From the NCBI GenBank assembly GCA_964350695.1, contig CAYGKM010000001.1:295607-359606 (forward strand): a stretch of DNA of 64,000 nucleotides. Direction: 5' to 3'. The position numbers were made by a program, and so were the translations under genes. The notes under the pieces were generated by a model. The model was not told the origin of the DNA. It searched no databases and worked only from the letters and a program-made list of their open reading frames with translations. Source of the DNA: TMED27 sp964350695. Its GTDB lineage: Bacteria; Pseudomonadota; Alphaproteobacteria; Micavibrionales; Micavibrionaceae. Positions 1 to 8,346 of this stretch are shown piece after piece (the first letter of the stretch is position 1; each line of letters opens with the position of its first letter).

Positions 1-1334
1 GCGAATTGTGAGAACCGCTCAACATCAATGCTGATATTTTGCGGGTTTGCGCCGTTCCCCCAGTCAATTTGGGTCAAGTTGATGTCAACATTGCCTGCAT
101 TGTCTGCGGTAGAGTTCAATGAACCGTCACCATTGAAGTTGATCAAACCGCGGCTTATGGATGTACCGTCTGGGTGAACAACATTCAACTGCCACCAACC
201 ACGCTCGTTATAGTTCGCATCACCCGGAAGGTTTTGCAAAGTGGGGAAGTCTCCGCTGCTATAAGGGGGCGTATCACCCGGCAGACCGTTGCTGTAAGTC
301 GCACCTACCAAGTTGTTAGAGGTGTATGTGCCGGCTGTAAGGCCAAGGTTTCCAAGAGGAAGGCCTGCCACGTCAGTCAATATGATGTTCTCGGTACCGA
401 GTACAAAGTCATCACGCTGAATAACGATTTCACCGTTATTACCGAGATAGGCAGTCGCGCCCGGTACGTTCGTATTGATGTCGGTGATAAGATCATTCAC
501 TGTTCCTACAGCAATGTTCGCACCGACAACGCCGTTCGTAGGAACGGTATCAATTTCATACGTACGCGCCGCGCCGCCATCAACTTGAAGTGTGAAGGTG
601 TTACCATCTGTGCCGCCCAAATCATCAATAACATTTGATGTGGCTTGAAGGCTGCCGATTTGACCGTTGGCGATACCTTGAGGGCCGTAGACTTTTGTGT
701 AGTTGAGGGTCAATGTCTGGGCTGTCCCGAGAGCATCAAAGACCGTCAATCCACGTGAGAAGTCAGGCGCAGATGTCACCGCGTTTGCAAGTGCCGTATC
801 GACTTCGTTCGCATCAAGGTTGATCGCCAAATCTGCCGTGTTCGTCGGACGGGTCAAACCGCCAAGGAACGCAACATCCGCAGGAACAAGAGAAACCAAA
901 TCCCCTTGGTTCGCAGGAAGGTTGCCCTGTGAGTCAATCGGCCATGCATAAAGCACGAAGCCCGATGCATTTCTCAGCAAGCCTGTCGCATCTTCGGAGA
1001 ACTGACCGGCGCGTGTGTACAAGAATTCTTGTCCGGTTTGCGTTGAACGCTTGACCGGGAAGAAACCGTTTCCTGAGATCGCCGCATCTGTAGAAGAGGC
1101 TGTTTGCTGGATTGATCCTTGCTGATCAACGCGCTGCAGGCGGTTAACAGAAACCGTACCCGGTGAATAGCGCGATGAACGGCCTTCTGAGGTTACCAAG
1201 CTCTGGAAAGATGCTTCCGAGCGCTTGTAACCGGTTGTGTTGATATTGGCGATGTTGTTCGAAATAATCGCGGTATTCTGGCTTTGCGCGAACAAAGCCG
1301 ACACGCCTGTAAAAAGTGATCCAAAAAGTCCCAT
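1..1334 (-). CDS. flgE: flagellar hook protein FlgE (first paralogue, 3' end outside window)
   Basis: This is the N-terminal 444 residues of a hook protein; the gene runs off the left edge. The start ATG at 1334-1332 is preceded by an AAGGAG Shine-Dalgarno sequence. Residues 1-40 carry the flagellar rod/hook N-terminal signature (MGLFGSLFTG, then SNNIANINTTGYKR), and further in lies the GNGFF motif of the Flg_bbr fold. It would polymerise into the external hook joining rod and filament. It follows a second, distinct hook paralogue (1451-3241) in the same direction, 116 bases away, and is the most distal gene seen in the flgI-fliK-flgD operon. The central region, the variable surface domain of the hook, diverges from the paralogue. 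Which of the two makes the main hook cannot be told here. Confidence 0.93.
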   Translation of the reverse strand, partial: MGLFGSLFTGVSALFAQSQNTAIISNNIANINTTGYKRSEASFQSLVTSEGRSSRYSPGTVSVNRLQRVDQQGSIQQTASSTDAAISGNGFFPVKRSTQTGQEFLYTRAGQFSEDATGLLRNASGFVLYAWPIDSQGNLPANQGDLVSLVPADVAFLGGLTRPTNTADLAINLDANEVDTALANAVTSAPDFSRGLTVFDALGTAQTLTLNYTKVYGPQGIANGQIGSLQATSNVIDDLGGTDGNTFTLQVDGGAARTYEIDTVPTNGVVGANIAVGTVNDLITDINTNVPGATAYLGNNGEIVIQRDDFVLGTENIILTDVAGLPLGNLGLTAGTYTSNNLVGATYSNGLPGDTPPYSSGDFPTLQNLPGDANYNERGWWQLNVVHPDGTSISRGLINFNGDGSLNSTADNAGNVDINLTQIDWGNGANPQNISIDVERFSQF

Positions 1335-1376
1335 AATGTAGTCTCCTTCTTTAAAAGTGTTTTAGGTCCTAGGGGT

Positions 1377-1436
1377 GGCCTGTAAGGGCCGGTTTTTATT
1401 TGATCCGCAAGGATCGGGTTGTGGTCCGCTAGGACC
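1377..1436. repeat. three small hairpins in tandem between the hook genes
   Basis: Three short perfect inverted repeats stand in a row: GGCC(6 nt)GGCC at 1377-1390, GATCC(GCAA)GGATC at 1402-1415 and GGTCC(GCTA)GGACC at 1423-1436. Each of the last two is followed by GGGTT. In the leftward transcript they lie just after the stop codon of the upstream hook gene. No U-run follows, so this is not a standard terminator; processing, partial termination or 3'-end protection between the two hook cistrons are possible roles. Confidence 0.6.
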
Positions 1437-1450
1437 GGGTTAAAGTCTTT

Positions 1451-3241
1451 CTATCGTTTCAATTGCGCAAGCTGCTGGGTCATTTCGTCGATCGTATTAA
1501 TCAATCGTGAATTGAGGCCAAAAGCCCGTTGGGTTACAATAAGGTTGCTGAACTCATCTGCGAGATCGACATTCGATCCCTCCAGAGAGGATGCCTGTAA
1601 TAATCCTGTGCCGCCGAGCCCCGCATCAAAGAGGGTGACCTCTCCTGAGTTCGCAGTTTCTCTGAAAGCCGTGCCTGATATGCGTTCCAAGCCATTGGCG
1701 TTGGTGAAGTGCGCAAGCGGAATTTGAAACGCTGGTACGCGCTCGCCATTGCTGAATACGGATTCTACAACGCCTTCGCGTGTAATCTCTACGCCCACAA
1801 GCGAACCCAGAGGCGCGCCGTTTTGTTCCGCGGCAATCACGTTATACCCGCCCGAAAATTGCGAGAAATCGGCCATATCGACGTTCATCGTGACCGTGGA
1901 GGTCGGGTCCGCGTTATCAAAGGTCAGCGTTCCCAGATCAACAAGCGCTTGCCCGTTGGCGTCCTCGGTCACGTTAAATGTGCCGTCACCATTGAAGTTA
2001 ATAAGTCCTTTAAGCACCTCTACATTCGTCCCGCTTGTCGGATTGGCAGGGTCAACGGTTGTAATCCTGACTTCCCACCAGTTAAACGGGTTGGGTGTGG
2101 TTGTGTCTGCAATCGGCGGAAACGCACTCTGGTTCGGGTTCGCAAGCCCGTCCGCGGTAATATCCGCTTCAGGTGCATACGCATAATCCGCATCAGCAGG
2201 ATCGGGAATAATCGCCAGACCCGTGCCGCCAAGAACGCTGGCGGAGCTTCCTGTGATATCCAGTGTGGCTGTCGGATCATTGGCCTGCACAAGTAAACGT
2301 CCATTTTCCAGACGCGCAGTATAGGGGTTCGCGCCGCCGCCATCCGTGAAGTTATTGATCACATCAATCACGTCTTTCATGGTGTTGGCTTGGTTAAGCG
2401 AAATATCCGCAGGATCGGCAAAGGTTACATCCAGAGTGTTCGTGCCATCTGTGACCTGTAAGACATCGCCGGCCAAAATCCCCGGCGTAGGGCCTAAAGG
2501 ATCAACCAGAACATCTGTGGCGTTAAATATTTCGCCGGATCCGCTTGTAAAGTGAGCCATCGGCCCGATGGTGTGGCGGAATTCGAAATTCACGAGGCGC
2601 GCCGTGCCTGCTTCATCATATACGGTAAGGCTGCGGCTGAAATCTGCGGCTTGCGCGCTTACGGGTAATAGCTGCGCCGGCACAAGTGTATGCGGATCAA
2701 TCGGCGCCTCCGTCGCACTCAGATTGATTGATAACTCGCCAAAACTTGTCGGCGTTGTTTGCGTCTGGAATAAATCAACATTCACAAGCTGAAGCGATGA
2801 TGTGCTGGGGCCTGATGTCGCCAGTCCGTTTTGATCTGTCGGCCATCCATAAAGCTCATATCCGGCGGAGTTGCGAAGAATACCGTTTGAATCGGGCTGG
2901 AATGTGCCGTTGCGGGTATAAAGGAAACCCTCATCCGCCGCCGCGCCCGGGGCGCGCACCGCAAAAAAACCGCTCCCTATAATCGCCAAATCTGTCGTTG
3001 AGTTTGTCTGCTGCACTGCGCCTTGCTGCGTTACGCGGTTAAGGCGCGCGCTGCTCACAGATCCGTTTTGGTCAGAGCTGTAACGCCCTGTGCCACTTGT
3101 CACAAGCTCATGGAACGCCGTGTCTTGGCGCTTATACCCGGTCGTCGTTATATTCGCGATATTCTCGGATGTCACGGCGGTCGCGCGCTCTTGTGCGAGC
3201 ATCCCTGCAGTACCTGTATAAAGTGATCCAAATAAACTCAT
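1451..3241 (-). CDS. flgE: flagellar hook protein FlgE (second, complete paralogue)
   Basis: A 596-residue protein with both conserved ends of the hook family. The N-terminus is MSLFGSLYTG followed by SENIANITTTGYKR, and the C-terminus has LEGSNVDLADEFSNLIVTQR, the coiled region that packs in the axial tube. The centre (about residues 150-450) is the variable outer domain and contains runs typical of hook proteins, such as an INFNGDG motif. It is longer than the roughly 400 residues of enteric FlgE, as in many alphaproteobacterial hooks. It lies 27 bases after flgD, the hook cap gene, and before a second hook-type gene. It is exported by the flagellar type III apparatus with no cleavable signal. 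Confidence 0.95.
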   Translation of the reverse strand: MSLFGSLYTGTAGMLAQERATAVTSENIANITTTGYKRQDTAFHELVTSGTGRYSSDQNGSVSSARLNRVTQQGAVQQTNSTTDLAIIGSGFFAVRAPGAAADEGFLYTRNGTFQPDSNGILRNSAGYELYGWPTDQNGLATSGPSTSSLQLVNVDLFQTQTTPTSFGELSINLSATEAPIDPHTLVPAQLLPVSAQAADFSRSLTVYDEAGTARLVNFEFRHTIGPMAHFTSGSGEIFNATDVLVDPLGPTPGILAGDVLQVTDGTNTLDVTFADPADISLNQANTMKDVIDVINNFTDGGGANPYTARLENGRLLVQANDPTATLDITGSSASVLGGTGLAIIPDPADADYAYAPEADITADGLANPNQSAFPPIADTTTPNPFNWWEVRITTVDPANPTSGTNVEVLKGLINFNGDGTFNVTEDANGQALVDLGTLTFDNADPTSTVTMNVDMADFSQFSGGYNVIAAEQNGAPLGSLVGVEITREGVVESVFSNGERVPAFQIPLAHFTNANGLERISGTAFRETANSGEVTLFDAGLGGTGLLQASSLEGSNVDLADEFSNLIVTQRAFGLNSRLINTIDEMTQQLAQLKR

Positions 3242-3268
3242 GTCTTTATCCTTTAAATTTCATCCTTC

Positions 3269-3985
3269 TTAGGCTTCTTCGCCGCTTTCGCCTGTATCGT
3301 CAATACTTTCAGGCTCTTCGTCTGGTTTGTTAACATTCAAAACATTGGCCAAAGAAACCGCGCGCTCACCAACGAGCAAGAAGATCAAACCGTTCTGGTT
3401 CTCAATGCCGCGCACTCTGCCTGTTACCACGCTGGTGCTGCCCACCGCTTGACCGTCAAAGTCGAGCGCATCAATGCGGATTTGGTACGTTCCTTCGGGG
3501 ACGACCTGACCGCTATTATCTTTGCCGTCCCATGCAAATTCTTGGTTACCTGTATTCTTCGATCCATCGGTCTCGTAAACCGTCTCACCGTCGCTGTTCA
3601 CAACGCGGATTGTTGTCTCCGTGGATTCTGCATTTAGTGCGTATGTAATGTTGGATGGGTTTGTGCCGTCAAAATAGAACTCGGATGAGATATAACTCGC
3701 ATCAAGCCCGACATATCCAAGCGACGCACTCATCGTGTTGCCAAGTTGAAGCGCAACCAAGCTATCTAGTTTTTGATTCGTATTGATCTGCTGCTCAACG
3801 CCCGTAAATGCCACAAGCTGGTTCGTGAACTCTGTCGTGTCCATCGGCGAAAGCGGATCCTGGTTTTGAAGCTGAACGGTCAGCAGGTTCAGGAACTGGC
3901 TGAAATCTTCCGCCAAACCGGTTTGTGAAGCCTGCGTGTTGGCCTGTTGTCCAAGCGCCGTGCTGATTGTTACATCTGATACCAT
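3269..3985 (-). CDS. flgD: flagellar hook capping protein FlgD
   Basis: FlgD caps the growing hook and is needed for FlgE polymerisation. The 238-residue product begins with the family signature: a disordered start, then DFSQFLNLLTVQLQNQDPLSP and TNQLVAFTGVEQQ at about residues 28-65. The FlgD Ig-like/tudor region follows, with EFAWDGKDNSGQ and VPEGTYQIRI near residues 145-170. The tail is acidic. It sits between fliK and the hook genes, the usual FliK-FlgD-FlgE order, and an AAAGGA sequence precedes the ATG at 3985. Confidence 0.95.
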   Translation of the reverse strand: MVSDVTISTALGQQANTQASQTGLAEDFSQFLNLLTVQLQNQDPLSPMDTTEFTNQLVAFTGVEQQINTNQKLDSLVALQLGNTMSASLGYVGLDASYISSEFYFDGTNPSNITYALNAESTETTIRVVNSDGETVYETDGSKNTGNQEFAWDGKDNSGQVVPEGTYQIRIDALDFDGQAVGSTSVVTGRVRGIENQNGLIFLLVGERAVSLANVLNVNKPDEEPESIDDTGESGEEA

Positions 3986-4000
3986 CTGTCTATCGTCCTT

Positions 4001-5611
4001 TTATGCCAAAATGTTGTAACGCATGTGCCCTGTCTCGGGATCGACATTCCACGTCATCGTTGATTCAATAATTTCCATCTCGTCGTTTTGCTCGCCCGCG
4101 CCTGTGCCGCCTTTGTCATGGCCGCCGCCGCGCTCATTTTCGCGATCAAAATCAAATCCTTGCTCGGCCAGTTCAAGGCTAAAGCCCTCGCTTTCAAGGC
4201 CAAGCTCCTGCAGCGTGCGCTCCAAAGCGTTTGCGTCGCGCTGAAGCATCAGGAACGTTTCCGGCTTTTCGACAATCAATCCCGTTTTCACGGTCTTGTC
4301 CTTACCAAAACTCATGCTGATTTCGATCCGCCCAAGCTCCGGCGGGTCGAGGTGAATGTTAAATTGTGTGTTCTGGTTGTTATTCGCCGCGCGCTGAATA
4401 TTCATCGCAATGGCCTGCGTGGCGGGGTGTGGAACGCTCGCCGCATTCGCTTGCGTCACAAGGTTCGTAAGGCTCGCCGCTTGCCCTGTGCTTGCCGTGA
4501 GCGGCGTAAGCCCAAGCTGCTCCATCAATTCAGGCGTAAGCTCAAAAGACCCAAGCAACGCATCATCGCTCAGGGAAATAGCGGGCAGGGCAACAGTCGC
4601 CGCCGCCGCCACTGCGCTCTGCATGGGAGCGCCTTGCGCTTTTAAATTTTTATTGGCAGCCGCCAGTTTCGAAACATCTTCACCTTTGCCTGCGGCTTTT
4701 TTCATCAACGCGTCAAAGCTGATATCATATTCACTTCCGTCGCCGTCTAAATTCGCGGCGGCGCTTTCACCCGCGCCAACATTCAGCGCATTTAAACGCG
4801 CAGCAATTTTTGATAGCGCGGCATTTTCAAGGCCGCTTGCCGATGTCGGGCTGGTCGCAGATCCGGAAGCAGTAACGCTTGTCTCAACTTTTTTCGCAGG
4901 CGCAATCAGGGATACAAATCCGGCAAACAACGCCGCCAATTCATCTGACTTCTCGGAAACATCCGCCGCGTCAGTGTCTGCAATGGCGGCTTCTGCTAAT
5001 TTCTCTAAATTCTGGAATTGTGTAATTTGCGCAGGCGTAAGGTTCGCATTAATCACCGCCGGATCGCCGCTTTCAATAAGTGCGTTGAGTTTTTCTAAGG
5101 CCTGTTCGAAATTGCTGAGCAGCTCATCAAGCTTTTTCTCGTCATTAATAAGAAGCGCATTTAAAAGGCGAGGGCTGCCGTTTTCGATTTCCTCAAGCGT
5201 AATGACCCCGTCGGTCAAAGGCTTAAGCACGTCATCAAAGGCTTGCTGGTTCAGCGCCAATGTTTGCGTCAGCGCCGCACTATCACCAAGCTGCGTCGCT
5301 TGGATAAAGTCTTCAACTTCTTGCTGTATTTCGGAGTTCGCTGCCAAAATCTGGATCAGGCTCAAAGATGGGCTCTTATCAAGCAGCGGATTGTCGGAGG
5401 ATAAAAGCTGTTCGTCTGCTTCTTCGCTGCTGCTTTGTGCTTTCACTTGCGCATCGGTTTTAGAAATCTGGTCTTCCGCCGCCTGCAACTGCGCCATGAT
5501 AAACTCCAGGAACCCTTGTCCTGTCGTTTCCGGCGCACCAATCTTCGCGCCCTGGTTTAATCCCTGGGCCTGTCCTTGGTTCTGCAATGTGAAGAAAACG
5601 TCTAAATTCAT
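4001..5611 (-). CDS. fliK: flagellar hook-length control protein FliK
   Basis: A 536-residue protein with the two-part build of FliK. A long low-complexity, Ala/Gln/Ser-rich N-terminal region (about 1-420) would act as the molecular ruler. A compact C-terminal Flg_hook domain follows (about 420-510), recognised by FNIHLDPPELGRIEISM and the leucine-rich QRDANALERTLQELGL segment. This domain contacts FlhB to switch export specificity from hook to filament proteins. The gene is 15 bases upstream of flgD in the same operon. The large open frame on the opposite strand here is a codon-bias shadow. Confidence 0.92.
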   Translation of the reverse strand: MNLDVFFTLQNQGQAQGLNQGAKIGAPETTGQGFLEFIMAQLQAAEDQISKTDAQVKAQSSSEEADEQLLSSDNPLLDKSPSLSLIQILAANSEIQQEVEDFIQATQLGDSAALTQTLALNQQAFDDVLKPLTDGVITLEEIENGSPRLLNALLINDEKKLDELLSNFEQALEKLNALIESGDPAVINANLTPAQITQFQNLEKLAEAAIADTDAADVSEKSDELAALFAGFVSLIAPAKKVETSVTASGSATSPTSASGLENAALSKIAARLNALNVGAGESAAANLDGDGSEYDISFDALMKKAAGKGEDVSKLAAANKNLKAQGAPMQSAVAAAATVALPAISLSDDALLGSFELTPELMEQLGLTPLTASTGQAASLTNLVTQANAASVPHPATQAIAMNIQRAANNNQNTQFNIHLDPPELGRIEISMSFGKDKTVKTGLIVEKPETFLMLQRDANALERTLQELGLESEGFSLELAEQGFDFDRENERGGGHDKGGTGAGEQNDEMEIIESTMTWNVDPETGHMRYNILA

Positions 5612-5620
5612 GATCTATCC

Positions 5621-6118
5621 TTAAGCCGTTTCGCTGAGGCTGGTTGAAATGCGCTTTTTATCGCCGCCATCTTCAAGCCGGCCTGTCTGGCCATAGCTGA
5701 CAACGCGGTCTTTTTTCACTGCGTCTTTAACGGCGCTGCGGATCGTTCCTGAAAGCCGCTCCATCGAACGCTGCATGCGCTGCAAAGCCACCATGTTGCT
5801 TTGTGAAAGCTCGGCAAAATCAGACTGCATCTTCTCTAGCTTTCTGCGAAGGTCAGGGTCGATATTGCGCATCTCGTCTTTGCGGGCAAGCATCTCTTCC
5901 ACGCTCATTTGATACGCCTTCGCGCTTTCGAATTTCTCGTTCTGTATCGAAAGAAACCCTTTCGTATCGGAATTCAAAAGAGCCTGTGTCTCGCGCTCGT
6001 ATACATTGCGCAAAAGATCGATGCTCTCCATCATCTCTTGCATGGCTTTGTTCGGATCGCGGCTCAAAATACCGTGATGAACAGGGGCTGTCGGCGTGTT
6101 TTGGCTATGCTGTCTCAT
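5621..6118 (-). CDS. FlgN-like flagellar chaperone (copy 2)
   Basis: A 165-residue, mostly helical protein with no signal peptide or membrane segment. Position and pattern resemble the FlgN family of export chaperones for hook-associated proteins: helical, with an N-terminal helix ending in an ERETQALLNSD-type segment and a basic, charged C-terminus. It lies between fliK and a second protein of similar build (6122-6574). The two share the layout 'helix - LLxxDxxGFLxIQNEK' against 'AQNDMLAFAIIQDEK', so they look like a tandem divergent pair. The call rests on this pattern and the context; no catalytic motif exists to test. Confidence 0.6.
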   Translation of the reverse strand: MRQHSQNTPTAPVHHGILSRDPNKAMQEMMESIDLLRNVYERETQALLNSDTKGFLSIQNEKFESAKAYQMSVEEMLARKDEMRNIDPDLRRKLEKMQSDFAELSQSNMVALQRMQRSMERLSGTIRSAVKDAVKKDRVVSYGQTGRLEDGGDKKRISTSLSETA

Positions 6119-6121
6119 GGT

Positions 6122-6574
6122 TTATGCCTCTCCGTTGCTTGTTTTCGGCATGCGGATATGAACCTGCTGCCCAATCTCTTGCGCTGCCAATAATGTGCTT
6201 TCTGTCTTTGCTTTTGATCTTTGATAAAGCGCGGAAACAACCACGTTGTTCTGGCGGGTTTTCTCACCCAGCAATTTCTGAAGATTATCAAGGCGATCAA
6301 GCAAGCCTTTATCAGTGCCTCTAAACTCGTCCACTCTTCCTCTAAACTCTGCAGAAAGACGCGTATAGCGCTCAGAAATATATTCTTTTTCATCTTGGAT
6401 AATGGCGAATGCCAACATGTCATTCTGTGCCAAAGCCTGCGCTTCCTTATCGGACATATCCAAAAGGTTTTGCGTCACTTTAATCAGTGCATTCAAAGCT
6501 TGCGCCTTATCCTGAGGCAAAATCTGGATCGGCTGAACAACCGGCTGATGTGCGTGTAGATTACTGTGTTCCAT
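6122..6574 (-). CDS. FlgN-like flagellar chaperone (copy 1)
   Basis: A 150-residue helical cytoplasmic protein overlapping the rod-binding gene upstream by 14 bases, which suggests translational coupling. It contains LLDMSDKEAQALAQND and IIQDEKEYISERY, the pattern of FlgN-type chaperones, which hold FlgK and FlgL before export. The next gene downstream, three bases away, encodes a protein of the same layout. One member could serve hook-associated proteins and the other a different substrate, but nothing in the sequence decides this. Confidence 0.6.
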   Translation of the reverse strand: MEHSNLHAHQPVVQPIQILPQDKAQALNALIKVTQNLLDMSDKEAQALAQNDMLAFAIIQDEKEYISERYTRLSAEFRGRVDEFRGTDKGLLDRLDNLQKLLGEKTRQNNVVVSALYQRSKAKTESTLLAAQEIGQQVHIRMPKTSNGEA

Positions 6575-6908
6575 TATCTGCTTTCTCCTGCATTCTGATC
6601 ATTTCTTCTTTAACGTTATCGGCAAGCCCGATGCTGCCTGTCTGGGAAATAATCTTCCCGTACTCTTGAATAAGGATGCCCTGAAAGACTTCCTCGCCTT
6701 TGCCGCCGCCGAAAAGACCTTCGCTGCTGATGCCTTCAAACATCGGCTTCATCATCTCGGATATAAACACCGCTTCAAATTCGCGCGCGGCAGTCTCAAT
6801 CTTCTCAAGATCTTTTTCGCTCTTAAGCGTCTTGCTTGTTTTCGCAACGTCCCCTTGCGAGGCCTGCAATAAAGCAATCGTTGTATCGGGGGTCAGATTG
6901 CCGTTCAT
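6561..6908 (-). CDS. flgJ: rod-binding protein, FlgJ N-terminal type
   Basis: A 115-residue protein matching only the N-terminal rod-capping domain of FlgJ. It has the diagnostic AAREFEAVFISEMMKPMFEG motif at about residues 37-56, then a Gly-rich GLFGGGKGEEVFQ stretch. The C-terminal muramidase domain of enteric FlgJ is absent, which is normal in alphaproteobacteria, where a separate enzyme cuts peptidoglycan for the rod. The gene starts directly after the flgI stop with no gap and overlaps the next gene. The product is periplasmic after flagellar export. Confidence 0.9.
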   Translation of the reverse strand: MNGNLTPDTTIALLQASQGDVAKTSKTLKSEKDLEKIETAAREFEAVFISEMMKPMFEGISSEGLFGGGKGEEVFQGILIQEYGKIISQTGSIGLADNVKEEMIRMQEKADNGTQ

Positions 6909-8096
6909 CTACATCACCTCAATATCGGCTTGAAGGGCACCGGCCGCTTTGACCGCCTGAATAATCGTAATAATGTCGCGGGGTTTCATGCCAAGGCGGT
7001 TAAGGCCGGTCACAAGATCCTGCAATGTCACGCCGCTCTCAAGAAGTGCGAGCTTCACATCTTCGCCCTGATTCACCTCAATATCGGAGCGGGGGACAAC
7101 AACAGTCTCGCCATTCTCGGCAAACGGGTTGGCTTGCGATACTTGCGGCGTTTCATTCACTTTAACGGTGAGGTTACCTTGCGCAATCGCGACATCACTA
7201 ATGCGCACATCCGCGCCCATAACAATCACGCCGGAGCTTTCATTGATTACAACGCGTGCAATCTGGTCAGGCTGAATGGGGAGCTGCTCTATATCTGTAA
7301 TAAGGTCAACAATGCTGCCGTCATAATTGGTCGGGCGGCGAAGCACCACGCTGGCCGCATTTTCTGATGAGGCCAAATTTGCCGAGGTAAAACCGTTAAT
7401 GGCCTGCGCGATGCGGCGCGCTGTTGTAAAATCCGGGTTCTTTAATGCAAGGCGAACTTGCTGCAATTCTTCAAGCTTGAAATTAATCTCGCGTTCCACG
7501 ATCCCGCCATTGGCAATGCGTCCGGCGGTAGGGATGTTCTGTGTCACGGTCGCCGCATCACCTTCGACACTGAAGCCGGAAATGCTCACGCCGCCTTGCG
7601 CAACCGCATAAACTTCGCCATCAGCCGCAAGAAGCGGGGTCACCAAAAGTGTACCGCCCTGCAATGATGATGCATCGCCAAGTGCAGAAATGCTCACATC
7701 AATCCGTGATCCTTGATTGGTGAACGGGGGCAGGGTGGATGTCACCATAACAGCCGCCACATTCCCTGTGTTCATGTTTTGCCCGCGCACGTTTACGCCA
7801 AGGCGCTCCAGCATCGCAATCAAGCTCTGCTCTGTGAACGGGGAGTTGTTAAGGCTGTCGCCTGTGCCGTTAAGCCCGACAACCAAACCATACCCGACAA
7901 GTTGGTTTTCACGCACGCCCTCTATATCGACGATGTCCTTGATCCGTGAAGTTTTTGCATAGCTTTGTGATATGCTGGCAAAGAAAAGAAGCCCGCTCAC
8001 CGCAAGGGCGCACGCGAATAAAAATACTGACGAGCCTCCCTTACCTGAATGGCCCGCCATACGTGTTTTTTGTTTTTTGTTTTTCGGTCTGAACAT
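6909..8096 (-). CDS. flgI: flagellar P-ring protein FlgI
   Basis: A 395-residue precursor of the periplasmic ring around the rod. After a basic N-terminus a signal peptide spans about residues 22-47 (hydrophobic core FLFACALAVSGLLFFA, ending near SYA). The conserved start of the mature protein follows: RIKDIVDIEGVRENQLVGYG, then GLVVGLNGTGD. The C-terminus shows LVTGLNRLGMKPRDIITI. It is the first gene of the long leftward operon. AAGGA lies 8 bases before the ATG, and a good sigma-54 promoter stands about 60 bases upstream. Confidence 0.96.
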   Translation of the reverse strand: MFRPKNKKQKTRMAGHSGKGGSSVFLFACALAVSGLLFFASISQSYAKTSRIKDIVDIEGVRENQLVGYGLVVGLNGTGDSLNNSPFTEQSLIAMLERLGVNVRGQNMNTGNVAAVMVTSTLPPFTNQGSRIDVSISALGDASSLQGGTLLVTPLLAADGEVYAVAQGGVSISGFSVEGDAATVTQNIPTAGRIANGGIVEREINFKLEELQQVRLALKNPDFTTARRIAQAINGFTSANLASSENAASVVLRRPTNYDGSIVDLITDIEQLPIQPDQIARVVINESSGVIVMGADVRISDVAIAQGNLTVKVNETPQVSQANPFAENGETVVVPRSDIEVNQGEDVKLALLESGVTLQDLVTGLNRLGMKPRDIITIIQAVKAAGALQADIEVM

Positions 8097-8156
8097 TTCT
8101 TATGTCCTTGCTTTTCTTTTTTGTTTTACGCAAAAATAGTTCTGCGTATATGTGTA

Positions 8157-8172
8157 TGCGAAAGTTGTGCCA
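8157..8172 (-). promoter_or_regulatory. sigma-54 promoter for the flgI operon
   Basis: Read leftward the sequence is TGGCACAACTTTCGCA. It agrees with the RpoN consensus TGGCAC-N5-TTGCA at all but one position and has the invariant GG-N10-GC spacing (GG at 8171-8170, GC at 8159-8158). Expected transcription start is near 8146, giving a leader of about 50 bases before the flgI ATG. Two more promoters with the same core drive flgF and flgB, which supports it. Confidence 0.8.
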
Positions 8173-8289
8173 CTTTTGATCGAGGGTAAATTTATATATA
8201 TTTCAAGGGGTTGTGATTGTTTTTCGGCAACCTTCAAAGAGGAAAAAACTGCGCGAATAAAAAACTTCAAAAAAATCTGCGGCAATTCT

Positions 8290-8319
8290 TTCCGCATCTG
8301 ATGAAAAACCGTGTATAAT
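8290..8319 (+). promoter_or_regulatory. possible sigma-70 promoter for fliX
   Basis: A perfect TATAAT at 8314-8319, preceded directly by TG, stands 27 bases before the chosen fliX start. The -35 region (TTCCGC at 8290) is poor, so this would be a -10-dominated promoter. Confidence 0.4.
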
Positions 8320-8346
8320 GAAGAGGTAACTAAGGATTTAAACGCA

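Noticed and set aside
1335..1450. Terminator between the hook genes
   Set aside because: The hairpins lack a downstream U-run in the leftward transcript; annotated as a repeat array instead.
4410..5624. 404-codon open frame opposite fliK
   Set aside because: It is the antisense shadow of the Ala/Ser-rich fliK frame; there is no family pattern and a gene with good evidence occupies the other strand.
8100..8297. 65-codon leftward frame upstream of flgI
   Set aside because: It covers the flgI sigma-54 promoter and leader, has no ribosome-binding site and low-complexity sequence.
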